Positions 16,987-27,604 of a stretch of 64,000 bases of DNA are shown here, piece after piece. A program made the position numbers and the translations under genes. The DNA is from G963665215 sp963665215 (GTDB lineage Bacteria; Chloroflexota; Dehalococcoidia; Lucifugimonadales; CAUZJF01): assembly GCA_963665215.2 (NCBI GenBank), contig CAXXWW010000002.1, forward strand, positions 248,001 through 312,000. The letters run 5' to 3'. Position 1 is the stretch's first letter. Every line of letters starts with the position of its first letter. The notes under the pieces are model-generated. The model was not told the origin of the DNA. It made no database searches and saw nothing but the letters and a program-made list of their open reading frames with translations.

Positions 16987-19908
16987 ATGACAATACCTGG
17001 CCGGCCCGGCTTCAAGCCGCCATTGCCTCTAATGGTCGAAGACAGCCGGCCCCTGGACGGCGTCTGGGTATCGCTTGACCTGGAGACGACCGGGCTGTCC
17101 GCCGACGATGACCAGATAATCGAGGTGGGGGCAGTCAAGTTCCAGGGGCGCCAGACGCTCGACACGTTTCAAAGGCTGGTCAACCCGCACCAGAGGCTCA
17201 GCAGCTTCACCACGCGGTACACCGGCATCACTCAGGAAGAGGTAGACGCGGCCCAACCCTTTTCCAAGGTGGCCATCGACCTCGTACCCTTCATCGGGTC
17301 CGCGCCCATCGTCGGACACAACATCGCCTTCGACCTGGGATTTCTCGCGAGCAAAGGCGTAAGGCTCTCGAATCCGCGGTCCGACACGTGGGACCTGGCG
17401 TTCGTCCTCCTGCCGGGGCGCCCGGAATACGCCCTCGCCAAGATTGCCGCGTCCCTCGGTATAACCCATCCCCGACCGCACCGGGCGTTCGAGGACGCCC
17501 AGGTGACCAGGGACCTCTTTCTGAAGCTGGCGGACCTGGCCGCCGGCCTGGATGTCTCGACCCTCGCCGAGATGGAGCGGCTGGCTGCCCGGTCGTCCTG
17601 GGTATTGTCGTACCTGCTTGGAGGGTTGCAGAGCCACGGCGCCACCCGCGGCACCCGATCTCTCCCGCTCTCAACAGGGAGACAGGCAGTAGGCACAGAG
17701 GCGCCGTCCTCCCAGGTCGGAGTAACCGGACTCGACATCCAAGCCCTGAGGGAGAGGTTTAAGCACACACGGGCGCTGCGTGCGAACCAGACGGTACGCA
17801 AGATAGACGTGGGCCAGGTGGACGCCCTGCTCAGGGAGGGGAGCCCGCTGGCCGGGGCCATGGCCGGCTTCGAGCAGCGGGAGGAGCAGATAGCCATGGC
17901 GCGCGCGGTGGCAGAAGCCATCAACCAGGGGAAGCGTCTCATAGTGGAGGCGGGCACCGGGGTCGGGAAATCGATGGCCTACCTCCTTCCAGCGGCGCTC
18001 TACGCGCTGGCGAACAACGCACGGGTCGTCGTATCCACCAACACGATCAACCTGCAGGACCAGCTCCTGACCAAGGACGTGCCCGCCCTGGTAACCGCCC
18101 TGGCCGGAGCGGAGGACGTAGCGGCCGGCGAGCTACGGTACACGCAGCTCAAGGGGCGGGCCAACTACCTGTGTCTGAGGCGCTGGTCCCACCTTCGCGC
18201 CGGCGACACCCTAACCGCGGACGAGGCACGCCTCCTGTCCAAGGTCCTGGTGTGGCTGGGCTCCACCGCCACGGGGGACAGGGGCGAGTTGAACATGGCC
18301 CACCGCAACGCCGCCGCGCCTTGGGACCGGCTCTCGGCCCAGGGGGCCCAGGGCTGCGACGGAGTGAACGGCGTATGCTTCCTCCGTGCGGCGCGAGACA
18401 GGGCGGCGGCCGCACACCTGGTGATCGTAAACCATGCGCTGCTGATGTCGGACCTGCTGGCGGGCCGGGCACTTATCCCCGACCACGACATCCTGATAGT
18501 CGACGAGGCGCACCACCTGGAGGAGGAAGCCACAAGGCACCTGGGCTTCGAGCTGGGCCAGGGCAGGTTCGACGACCACCTTCAGATGCTGGGTGGCGAG
18601 CGCGGCCTTCTCGGCAGGGTGGCGACCGCCTTCAGAGTGGCCTCTGTGGCGGACACGCGCCGGGAGACCGCGCTGGACGCAGTCGCCCGCATCACCAGCC
18701 TGCTGCCCGCGCTCCGCGACCGCATTGCCGGAATGTTCGCCGTACTCGGCGGCCTCGTTACCGAGGCTGCGGCCGATAACTCGAGGGCGCGACAGGAGAC
18801 CCGCATTACCTCGGCAACCAGACGGCAGCCGGGGTGGTCGCGGCTGGAGATCGAGTGGGAGAACGTGGATGTGTCGCTGGCGCAGCTCCACAAGGAGCTT
18901 GCCGCGCTGAGCTCCTCGCTGGAGGGCCTCGAAGAGGCCGACCTGACGGACTACGAAGGCCTTCTGATCGAGACGGCCAACATCCTCCAACAGAACGAGG
19001 AGCTGAAACAGCGTCTCACCGAGTTCATACCGCAGCCGGACGACGATGGAATTTACTGGGTGCGTATGGCCGGCAGGAGCGGCGGCCTGACGCTGCACGC
19101 CGCGCCCCTCCATGTGGGCGAGCAGCTCGAGAAGCTCTTGTTCGGGCAGAAGAAGACAGTCATACTGACCAGCGCGACGCTGAGCACCGACGAGACCTTT
19201 GACCACATACGCGCCAGGACGGGGTTCGATGACGCCGATGAGCTGCTGCTGGGGTCGCCATTCGACTACCCCAGGGCCGCCCTGCTCTGCGTCCCCCAGG
19301 ACATGCCGGAGCCGACCTCGTGGGCCTACCCAACGGCGGTGGAGCAGGCGATTACGGACTCAACGGTGGCCGCAGGAGGGCGCACCATGGCGCTGTTCAC
19401 ATCCCACGCCTCCCTTCAGGCGGCGGCCAGCGCCATTCGGGGCGACCTGCAGGCGCGGGGCTTCAACGTGCTGGCCCAGGGTGTCGATGGGCCACCACAC
19501 CGGCTGCTGCAGACCTTTCTCGATAACCCCCGCTCGGTCCTGCTGGGGACCGCCAGCTTCTGGGAGGGGGTTGACCTGGCGGGCGACTCTTTGAAGGTGC
19601 TGCTGCTGGCACGCCTGCCCTTCTCGGTCCCCACCGAGCCAGTGTTCGAAGCTCGCTCCGAGCAATACGAGGACTCGTTCAATGAATACGCGGTCCCCCA
19701 GGCCATCCTGCGAATTCGCCAGGGATTCGGCCGTCTGATCCGGACCAAGACCGACAGGGGCGTCGTGGTCATTCTCGACCGGCGCATCGTGTCGCGAGGG
19801 TATGGGAAGAAGTTCCTACGCTCGCTCCCGAGGGTCACGTTCAAGACCTGCAACCTGCACGAGCTGTCGCGGGAGATCCAGGCCTGGACCACCGCCGCAC
19901 ACCCATGA
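16987..19908 (+). CDS. dinG: DnaQ exonuclease - DinG helicase fusion
   Basis: The protein has 973 residues. Residues about 25-190 form a DEDD 3'-5' exonuclease: VSLDLETTGLSADDDQIIEV (Exo I), VGHNIAFDLGFL (Exo II) and HRAFEDAQVTRDLF (Exo III). The remainder is an XPD/DinG-type superfamily 2 helicase with Walker A EAGTGVGKSMAYLLP, DEAH box ILIVDEAHHLEEEA and late motifs TASFWEGVDLAGDS and RIRQGFGRLIRTKTDRG. B. subtilis DinG has the same two-domain layout. Cysteines in GCDGVNGVCFLRA could be part of an Fe-S site but the full set is not evident. The alternative start is ATG 17032. Confidence 0.92.
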   Translation: MTIPGRPGFKPPLPLMVEDSRPLDGVWVSLDLETTGLSADDDQIIEVGAVKFQGRQTLDTFQRLVNPHQRLSSFTTRYTGITQEEVDAAQPFSKVAIDLVPFIGSAPIVGHNIAFDLGFLASKGVRLSNPRSDTWDLAFVLLPGRPEYALAKIAASLGITHPRPHRAFEDAQVTRDLFLKLADLAAGLDVSTLAEMERLAARSSWVLSYLLGGLQSHGATRGTRSLPLSTGRQAVGTEAPSSQVGVTGLDIQALRERFKHTRALRANQTVRKIDVGQVDALLREGSPLAGAMAGFEQREEQIAMARAVAEAINQGKRLIVEAGTGVGKSMAYLLPAALYALANNARVVVSTNTINLQDQLLTKDVPALVTALAGAEDVAAGELRYTQLKGRANYLCLRRWSHLRAGDTLTADEARLLSKVLVWLGSTATGDRGELNMAHRNAAAPWDRLSAQGAQGCDGVNGVCFLRAARDRAAAAHLVIVNHALLMSDLLAGRALIPDHDILIVDEAHHLEEEATRHLGFELGQGRFDDHLQMLGGERGLLGRVATAFRVASVADTRRETALDAVARITSLLPALRDRIAGMFAVLGGLVTEAAADNSRARQETRITSATRRQPGWSRLEIEWENVDVSLAQLHKELAALSSSLEGLEEADLTDYEGLLIETANILQQNEELKQRLTEFIPQPDDDGIYWVRMAGRSGGLTLHAAPLHVGEQLEKLLFGQKKTVILTSATLSTDETFDHIRARTGFDDADELLLGSPFDYPRAALLCVPQDMPEPTSWAYPTAVEQAITDSTVAAGGRTMALFTSHASLQAAASAIRGDLQARGFNVLAQGVDGPPHRLLQTFLDNPRSVLLGTASFWEGVDLAGDSLKVLLLARLPFSVPTEPVFEARSEQYEDSFNEYAVPQAILRIRQGFGRLIRTKTDRGVVVILDRRIVSRGYGKKFLRSLPRVTFKTCNLHELSREIQAWTTAAHP

Positions 19909-20033
19909 AAGCTGCTCACCCCTTCATCTCCGGTAGCCACCCAGCTCAGCGCCGGGCCGCACTGCCTCGCCGGAGCCCCGGCCGGACCGATGGCCGTCGA
20001 ACGCCGGCCCACGGCCGTGCCGGGAGCTAGCCG

Positions 20034-20915
20034 GTGTTCATATCGATAGACGTGCCACTGGACCTGGGCAACACGCTGCGGAGCGGACAGGCGTTCCGTT
20101 GGCGTTACGACGGTGGGTGGCACAAGGGCGTGGTATTCGACAACGTGGTGAAGATACGGCAAAAGGCGAGGGGGTTAGAGTTCACCACCCACCCCGATGA
20201 CGAGTCCTACCTGGAGCTTCTGCTAAGGGACTACCTGGGGCTCGGCGTCGACCTCGACCGCGTCTATGCCTCGCTATCGTCTGACCAGCGGCTGAGGCGG
20301 GCGATCGCCCAGTACAGCGGAATGCGCATTCTGCGCCAGGACCCCTGGGAGTGTCTCGTCTCCTTCATCTGCTCCTCGGCCTCTAACATTCCCAGAATCA
20401 CCAGGAACATCGAGTCAATATGCGCCTCTTTCGGGCGGCGGCTGGGAACGGGCGGTCACGTGCGGCACACCTTCCCGACTCCGCCGGAGCTGGCCGATGC
20501 GGGGCCGCGGCGGTTGCGCCGGCTGGGTCTCGGCTATCGGGCCGAGTATCTCGCGGGTACCGCGCGCACCATCGCGGAGGGGCGCCTCGACCTGATGACG
20601 CTGCGCGAGGCCTCGTACGAGGACGCGTTGACAGAGCTGACGGCGCTGGCCGGGGTGGGCGACAAGGTGGCCAACTGCGTGCTCCTGTTCTCCCTCGACA
20701 AGCCCGAGGCATTTCCCGTCGACGTCTGGGTCCAGCGCGCGCTTCAGGAGTGGTATCTTGACGGCAGTGAGAGACGGCTCTCCAAGCTGAACATGCGCCT
20801 GTGGGCGCGGGACCGTTTCGGCCCGCACGCCGGCTACGCCAACCAGTACCTGTTCCACGCAAGACGCCTTCAGGGGCGCGGGCGTGGTAATGTGGCAAAT
20901 AGTACACTGTCGTAG
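20034..20915 (+). CDS. OGG1-type 8-oxoguanine DNA glycosylase
   Basis: This 293-residue protein has an N-terminal OGG-like domain (LRSGQAFRWRYDGGWHKGVV) and an HhH-GPD domain. The catalytic Lys is in ALAGVGDKVANCVLLFSLDK and the conserved Asp in FPVDVWVQRAL. It excises 8-oxoguanine and cleaves the strand as a bifunctional lyase. A GTG start is used. Its stop at 20913-20915 lies 11 bases before the start of the restriction-methylase gene, whose ribosome-binding site AGGGGAG overlaps it, so the two were probably cotranscribed. Confidence 0.88.
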   Translation: MFISIDVPLDLGNTLRSGQAFRWRYDGGWHKGVVFDNVVKIRQKARGLEFTTHPDDESYLELLLRDYLGLGVDLDRVYASLSSDQRLRRAIAQYSGMRILRQDPWECLVSFICSSASNIPRITRNIESICASFGRRLGTGGHVRHTFPTPPELADAGPRRLRRLGLGYRAEYLAGTARTIAEGRLDLMTLREASYEDALTELTALAGVGDKVANCVLLFSLDKPEAFPVDVWVQRALQEWYLDGSERRLSKLNMRLWARDRFGPHAGYANQYLFHARRLQGRGRGNVANSTLS

Positions 20916-21277
20916 GGGAGATTCTCGTGCCCATAACTAGCGAGCGACTGCGCGCGATAGTAGTAGAGCTGGCTTCGCGTCCTGGCCACGAGAAGGTGCG
21001 CACGCATATCCACCACCTGCTTGTAGATGGTCTGGGTGCCAGCAGCACCGAGGTCCGCTTCGAGCGTCCCGTGCCTGAGGTGCATGGCCGTATTGACGCA
21101 CTTCTTGGCCGAACGGTGTTCGAGTTTAAAAGCGATCTTCAACGCGATTCGGGGGACGCGGAGGAGAAGCTGACCCGCTACGTCGGCGATCGGCAGGCCG
21201 AGACTGGAGAGCGCTTTGTCGGCATCGCCACCGATGGTGCCACGTTCGCTGCGTACGAGTTGCGAGGGCAGAAGCTT

Positions 21278-23249
21278 GATTCCCTCGTAAAAACCCCTCG
21301 TCCTCCGGGGGCAATGGGAGGATAATGTGGGGAAAGGGCGTTGGGGCAGCGCCCGGGCGAGGGAGGGGAGGATGTTCCGAGCGCGAGACCCGCAAGAGAG
21401 CCTCTGGCAGTCCCAGTTCCTGGTGACGCCGAAGAAGGCTAAGCGCCTGGAGGGGAGTTGGGCCGAGGTTTTCCGAAACGAGGCGCTCCCCCTGATTGAC
21501 GAGGAGCTCTTTGCTCCGATGTACTGCGCGGACAACGGCCGTCCCAACCGAGCGGTGCAGACCGTCCTCGGGGTCCACCTTCTCAAAGAGATGTTCAACC
21601 TCACCGACGGTGAAGCCCTGGAGCAGCTAGAGTTCAACCTGCTCTGGCACCACGCCCTGCGGCTGGACATCGAGGAGACCCACCTGCCCCAGAAGACCCT
21701 CCACAACTTCCGAGTTCGCCTGATGCAGCACGATGGTGGCCGGCTGGCTTTCCAGGAGACCACGGACCGGATCATCCAGGCGCTGGGCATACGCACCGGA
21801 AAGCAACGGCTGGACTCCACCCACATCATGAGCAACATCGCTACACTCACCCGGCTGGGCCTGTTCTGTGAGACGATGCGGTTGTTCCTGCGGGCCTTGC
21901 GCTGGGAGCACCCAGAGCTTCGCCCTGTGGTTCCGGAGGGCCTCCTGGGGCGCTATTTGAAGGAAGAAGACGAGGCGACCCACTACGAGGACGCCCACAC
22001 GGGGGAGGGTCGGCGACGCCTTTCGGTCTGTGCCCGGGACCTCTACCGGCTGGTGGACCGGTTCCGTGGCACGACTGCTGCCCAGCTGGAGGAGTACCGG
22101 CTGCTGGAGCGGCTGCTGCGGGAGCAGTGCCATGTGGGCAAACACCGGGACGGGCGCCCGGGGGACGATGATGACGATGCTGGGGAATGCAAGGTGCCCG
22201 TGGCCCTGAAGGACCCGAAGCAGGTGTCCGCCGACTCGCTGCAATCGCCCCACGACCCGGATGTGACCTACAGCGGCCACAAGGGGAAGGGGTACGAGGT
22301 GCAGGTGGCGGAGACCTGCCACGAGGAGAACGCCACCCAGCTCATCACCCACGTGGAGGTGACCCCCTCGAGTGGGAGCGACACCGACGTGAGCGTGCCG
22401 GTCGTTGACGGGCTCGCGGAGCGGAAGGTCCGACCGGACGAGCTCTTCGTCGACACGGCGTATGGGTCGGGCCGCAACGCCTTCGAAGCCTCGCGCCGGG
22501 GAACGGAACTGGTGAGCCCGGTGGCGGGGTCGGCGCCGGGGAACTCGCACGAAGGAGAGCGTGACGGACCACCGCCGCGGACTTCCAGATCGACGTCACA
22601 GGGGAGCAGGCCACGGTGTGCCCCGCCGGCCACCCGTCCATCGAGGAGCACGAGTTGGAGGATGCGCCGGAGCGGGTAGAGGTCCACTTTGCCAGGACAA
22701 CATGCGAGCCCTGCCCCTTGCGGTCCCGTTGCCCAGTGAAGCTGGACCGGCGTGCGGGGGACTACGTCCTCAAGGCGGACCTGGTGAAGGTAAACATCGA
22801 GCGGCGCCGGAGGGCCGAGGCCACCGAGGAGTGGCGCAAGCGGTATGACATAAGGGCCGGGATCGAGGGAACGAACTCCGAGCTCAAGCGCGCCCACGGG
22901 CTTGGGCGCTTGCGGGTGCGAGGGGGCCGTCGGGTGCGGCTTGCCGTCTACCTGAAGACGTTGGCGTGCAACTTCAAGCGGATGGTCCATGCACGCCTGG
23001 TGGAGATGGAGAACACGGCTCAGCGGGCGGTCGGGACGGTACCTGCGGTCGCGGCCGCATGAGGGCGCCGCTCCACAGCTTCCACCGGGTGCCCTGAGCC
23101 ACGGAAGGGGTACCGCAACGGGATCACGCTTGTCCTGAGCGCGGCAGATGGTGCGGTGAGCCCAGCAGCCGGCATCCCGTGGCCTCCTCCCTTCCAGGCC
23201 CCTTCGCACGCCAGGGTTCATCTCAAACAGGCCTTTTTGCGAGGGAATC
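21278..23249 (+). mobile_element. IS1182-family insertion sequence
   Basis: A 1972-bp element with inverted ends GATTCCCTCGTAAAAACC (21278) and inverse GATTCCCTCGCAAAAAGG (to 23249), flanked by the 6-base duplication AAGCTT (21272-21277, 23250-23255). Its ends match those of the MITE at 3121-3281. The transposase carries a frameshift, so this copy is probably not autonomous. Confidence 0.9.
21372..23062 (+). pseudogene. IS1182-family transposase with a -1 frameshift
   Basis: The first part (ATG 21372, preceded by GAGGGGAGG) has the IS1182/IS5-like N-terminal domain (NRAVQTVLGVHLLKEMFNLT) and DDE elements KQRLDSTHIMSN and ELFVDTAYGSGRN. Near 22563 the frame must slip back one base: GERD continues as RTTAADFQIDVTGEQATVCP, then the cysteine-rich CEPCPLRSRCPV and the final RAGIEGTNSELKRAHGLGR with the catalytic Glu, to a stop at 23062. 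No slippery run is seen at the break, so this is likely an inactivating mutation. The total would be about 563 residues. Confidence 0.85.
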
Positions 23250-24179
23250 AAGCTTCGTCAACTCGACGAGTACAGGCCCAGAACAGATGAACCGCGTGGT
23301 CTGCTGTCCTGGCTCAGCTCTGCCGTCTCGGTGTCGGCCGACCTAGACCCCACCCCTGAGGTGGTACAGCGTGAGCTCGGAGGACAAAGCTTGGCGTGGC
23401 ATATTGCCAGGGCGGAGCTTGCCGCCCTTTGGACTGAGGTGGAGGGCCGCTCCGGCATAGAGCTCAAGCGCGACCTCTGGGCGCAGTTGCTAGAGCGCGT
23501 CTATGGCGCGCCGGTGGCCGCGGATGACCTGTTCCTTCAGCACACATACCTGACCATCGTCGCCAAGACCATGGCCACCCACGTTCTCGGAATCGACTTG
23601 CCGATCCCAGCTGACCTGCTCGCTGGTCGGCCCTTCCAGGAGGCCGGGATCACCGGCGCTGTGGAGTCGGACTTCTTCGACTGGGTCCTCGAAGCCACGG
23701 GAGGGGCCGAATTGGTGCAACGTATCGCCCTGCAGGCCGCCCGCTTCCGACTGCGCGATGTGCAGGCCGATGTCTTGAAGGGGCTGTATGAGTCCCTCAT
23801 AGACCCGGAGCAACGCCATGACCTGGGAGAGTACTATACGCCGGATTGGCTCGCGGCGCGGATGTGCGAGCGCGCCATTAATCAGCCGCTGGCGCAGCGA
23901 GTTCTCGATCCCGCTTGTGGTTCGGGCACATTCCTCTTTCACGCGGTACGCCGACTGCTGGCCGCAGCGGACGTCGCGGGCCTGCCAAACCGCGAGGTGT
24001 TGTCGCGCTGTTGCCGACAGGTGATCGGGGTAGATGTCCACCCGGTCGCCGTACAGATCGCGCGAGTCACCTACCTACTGGCCATCGGAGAGGACCGCCT
24101 GCGCGACCGCCCACCGCTGGCAATCCCTGTCTACCTCGGTGACTCCCTTCAGTGGAACACCCAGGGGTTCCTTGCTAAG

Positions 24180-25898
24180 CCCGAATCCACCGAGGGAGGG
24201 CGTTTGGTTAGCATCCTGAAGTGGCCAGAGGGTGCTCCTCTGAATCTGGGATAATGGTTTTGTAACAGCAAAACAGTCCCAGAGAAGGAGCACCCAATAG
24301 ATGCTACCACGCAACCACCCCGACCGGATCCGTATCGTCTTTGACGATCACCGCCTGGTGGCCAATGCCGGGCTGCTCCTTCCGGCCACCCTGGCGCGGC
24401 ACCTCGGCCTGCCCGAACTCGTCCGGCAGCGCCTCGACCTGGGCGATGCCCCGGGGCGGGCGAACACGAGCGACAAGATGATGACGCTGGTGGCGTCTGC
24501 GCTGGCTGGGGGCGACTGCATTGACGACGCCGATGTGTTGCGCACCGGGGGGACGGCCTGCACCCTGGGCGGCACGGTCAAGGCGCCATCCACCCTGGGC
24601 ACCTTCCTGCGCAGCTTCCGGTGGGGCCACGTCCGTCAACTCGACCGGGTGAGCCGCGAGTTGCTGGCCCGGGCTTGGCAGGCCGGGGCGGGACCCGGCG
24701 ACGGGCCCCTGACCATTGACCTGGACTCCACCATCTGCGAGACCTACGGACTGGCCAAGGAGGGAGCGCGCCACCACGGCTATACCGGCAAGCGGGGCTA
24801 CCACCCGCTGCTGGCCATCGCCGCCGGCACCGGAGACGTGCTGATGTCCCGGCTGCGCGAGGGCCGGGCCAACACCGCCCGCGGCGCCGCCCACTTCCTG
24901 CGGGAGACGGTGGGACGGGTGCGCTACGCCGGGGCCAACGGACGACTCACGCTACGGGCCGACAGCGGGTTCTACACTCATGGCGTGGTATCCGTCTGCC
25001 GCAAGATGGATGTCCGCTTCTCCATCACCATCCGCCAGCACAAAAGCCTGCACAATCTCATCGAGGCGATACCCGAAGATGCCTGGACGCCGATTCCTTA
25101 CTGGATGGACGGCGCCGCCGATGTGGCCGAGACCACCTGCACCCCCTTCCAGGCCGAGGCGGACGCCGCGCCGGTACGGCTCATCGTCCGGCGGGTGAAG
25201 CCGACGCCCGGTTCCCAACTGGCCCTCTTCGCCAAATACAGCTATCATGGCTTCATCACCGACCGGGACGGGGAGTTGCTCGAACTGGAGGCTGACCATC
25301 GCCGCCACGCCGAGATCGAGAATGCCATACGCGACCTCAAGTACGGCGTCGGGCTGAACCATCTCCCCTCGGGCCGCTTCGCCGCCAACGGCGCCTGGCT
25401 GGCCGTCCAGACGATGGCCCACAACCTGGCCCGCTGGACGGCGCGGATCGGTCTGGGAGAGCGGATAGCCACCACCAAGACCCTCCGGCGGCGGTTCTTC
25501 TCCCTGGCCGGACGGCTCACCCGCTCGGCACGCCGGTTGACCCTGCATCTTCCGGATCGCTGGCCTTGGGCTGAGAAGTTCAGCCGCGCCTTGGCCCGGC
25601 TGCGAGCCATTCCACTCCCGGCCTGACGGCACCGTCGGCGACCGACCCACCCACCGGACAACCGAAGATCCCCGCAGACTCGTGCCAGCCCGGTCCGAGA
25701 GAGTTCCCTGCTGCGTATTCTCTCGCCATCCCGCGCATCGCAGCTCCCGCAGACGGCCATAGGGGCCCCTGTGCGGCGATGAAGACCGTCCGCCGACCTC
25801 CCTACCCCAAATGGAACCCAGGCTATTTCCCCTGTAGCTCCCTCATCCCCCTTCCGCTTTCCTCACGCCGTCCATCGGTGTCCTTCGGTGGATTCGGG
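24180..25898 (+). mobile_element. IS1380-family insertion sequence, copy 3
   Basis: A 1719-bp copy in the opposite orientation to copies 1 and 2, inside the type IIG-like gene. The flanks are CTAAG (24175-24179) and CTAAA (25899-25903), a duplication with one change. It is a little more diverged from the other two copies, especially near the transposase N-terminus. Confidence 0.92.
24301..25626 (+). CDS. IS1380-family transposase, copy 3
   Basis: An intact 441-residue transposase. It differs from copies 1 and 2 by RIRIVFDDHRL for RIQITFDDRRL and GTVKAPST for GTLKAPST, and keeps the DDE residues (IDLDSTICE, RADSGFYT, EIENAIRD). It is transcribed in the same direction as the interrupted gene. 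Confidence 0.93.
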   Translation: MLPRNHPDRIRIVFDDHRLVANAGLLLPATLARHLGLPELVRQRLDLGDAPGRANTSDKMMTLVASALAGGDCIDDADVLRTGGTACTLGGTVKAPSTLGTFLRSFRWGHVRQLDRVSRELLARAWQAGAGPGDGPLTIDLDSTICETYGLAKEGARHHGYTGKRGYHPLLAIAAGTGDVLMSRLREGRANTARGAAHFLRETVGRVRYAGANGRLTLRADSGFYTHGVVSVCRKMDVRFSITIRQHKSLHNLIEAIPEDAWTPIPYWMDGAADVAETTCTPFQAEADAAPVRLIVRRVKPTPGSQLALFAKYSYHGFITDRDGELLELEADHRRHAEIENAIRDLKYGVGLNHLPSGRFAANGAWLAVQTMAHNLARWTARIGLGERIATTKTLRRRFFSLAGRLTRSARRLTLHLPDRWPWAEKFSRALARLRAIPLPA

Positions 25899-27604
25899 CT
25901 AAACGAGAGGTGCTAATCGAAGTTCCCAAGGATGGCCCCCTGTTGGAGTTTCCTGGCGGGGTTACGCATGACCCGTCTCTTTTCGACGCCGTTATTGAGA
26001 GAATGTTGTACCTCAGCGACCGCGGCTCGCCATTTGAGGCTTTAACGGGCTGGTTGAAACGCGAGCATGCCCTTGACGAGCATGACATGGCCACACTTGG
26101 TCGCACGTATCAGGACCTAAGTGCTCTCCAACGGACAGGGCGTGACCACATCTGGGGCTTCGTGGCTCGGAACCTAGTTCGGCCAGTATGGCTCTCGCAG
26201 CCGGAAGAGCGCGCTGACGTAATTGTCGGCAACCCGCCTTGGCTGGCGTTCAACCGAATGTCATCAGCCACCCAAGGGTCATTCAGGGAGGAATGCAAAC
26301 GGGTGGGAGTCTGGGTTGGAGGGCGTGGCATCACGCCACACCAGGATCTTGCAGCCTACTTCTTCGCCCGCTGCGTTGAGCTTTATTTGAAGCCGTCTGG
26401 AACCATCGCCTTCGTGATGCCGTTCGCCACAATGTCCCGCCGCCAGTTCGAGGCGTTCCGATCTGGTCAATTCGCAACCCGGAAGCGACGCCGTGTTGAG
26501 CATTTCGTGGCTGCGGTGCGCTTCACACAGGCATGGGCTTTCCCCGACGATGTGCAGCCACTCTTCCCGGTCCCATCCTGTGTCCTATTCGCCCACCAGC
26601 GGTCGGCGGATGAGCGAGCCAACGTCCTCCCAGACCGAATACTTATCGCATCTGGTACTTTAGCACGGCGCGACGCGACGACCGCTGAAGCTAGTGGAAC
26701 CCTTAGCTGGCGCACCGCGCCCTGGCCTGAAGCCGTAGGAGTTGGTGATGGGTCATGGTATCGCGATCTCTTCAGGCAAGGTGCCATCATCATTCCCCGC
26801 ATCCTGTGGACCGTAGAGCCGGCGCTCGTTGGAATGTTGGGTGGAAATCGATCAGCTCCAGTCGTGGAAAGCCGGAGAACCAGCCAAGAGAAACGGCCGT
26901 GGAAGGACTTACCGCCACTGCATGGCAATGTAAAAGCAAAGTTTCTGCGACCACTGTACCTAGGGGAGTCCGTAGCACCATTCCGCCTTCTGAAATCGGT
27001 GCTCGCCGTGATTCCGTGGGACGAGCGGTCTGGCCGCATTCTTGACTCCGAGCAAGCACACAAGAATGGTTATCTCCATCTTGGAGGCTGGCTGGCGGGG
27101 GCAGAACAGCTTTGGGAGCAACATGGACGCGGGAATCGAACGCTGACTGACCAAATTGACTTCTATAAGCAACTGTCCGCTCAATTTCCGCTCGCGCCGC
27201 TGCGAGTAGTGTACAGCAAGGCAGGGACGCTACCCGCAGTTGCTGTCGTCACGGACCGCAACGCAGTTGTTGACCACAAACTTTACTGGTATGCAGTCAA
27301 TAGTGAGATCGAGCCACGCTATCTGCTCAGTGTGCTCAATAGTGAGACTGCGCGGGCGCGGGCAGCACACCTCCAAAGCCGGGGGCAGTGGGGGGCGCGC
27401 GACTTTGACAAGGTGATGTTCTCACTCTCCATTCCTCGCTTCGACGCGTCGGTTCAGTTGCACCGAGAACTGGCGGACACTGCAGCCCATGCGGAGGAGG
27501 TAGCAGCCGCGGTTGACCTGAAGGAGGGCACGCACTTCGTGACGGCGCGGCGCCGCATCCGCGAGGCGCTGCGGGACGATGGTGTAGCCGACCGCATTGA
27601 CGGC

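Larger units (their letters stand above)
20927..27604 (+). pseudogene. Type IIG-like restriction endonuclease-methylase split by IS1182 and IS1380, truncated by IS256
   Basis: Pieces 20927-21277, 23256-24179 and 25904-27604 join to 2976 bases, 992 codons, with no stop. The N-terminal 120 residues look like a PD-(D/E)XK nuclease (GRIDALLGRTVFEFKSDLQR). The middle is an N6-adenine methylase with HDLGEYYTPDWLAARM, motif I VLDPACGSGTFLFHAV and motif IV VIVGNPPWLAFNRM. The C-terminal third may be the target-recognition part. The joints read RGQKL|RQLDEYRP and QGFLAK|REVLIEVP. The IS256 at 27605 removes the original end after RIDG. The nuclease and methylase in one chain suggest type IIG (Eco57I/MmeI-like) or type ISP; the subtype is inferred. 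Confidence 0.85.
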
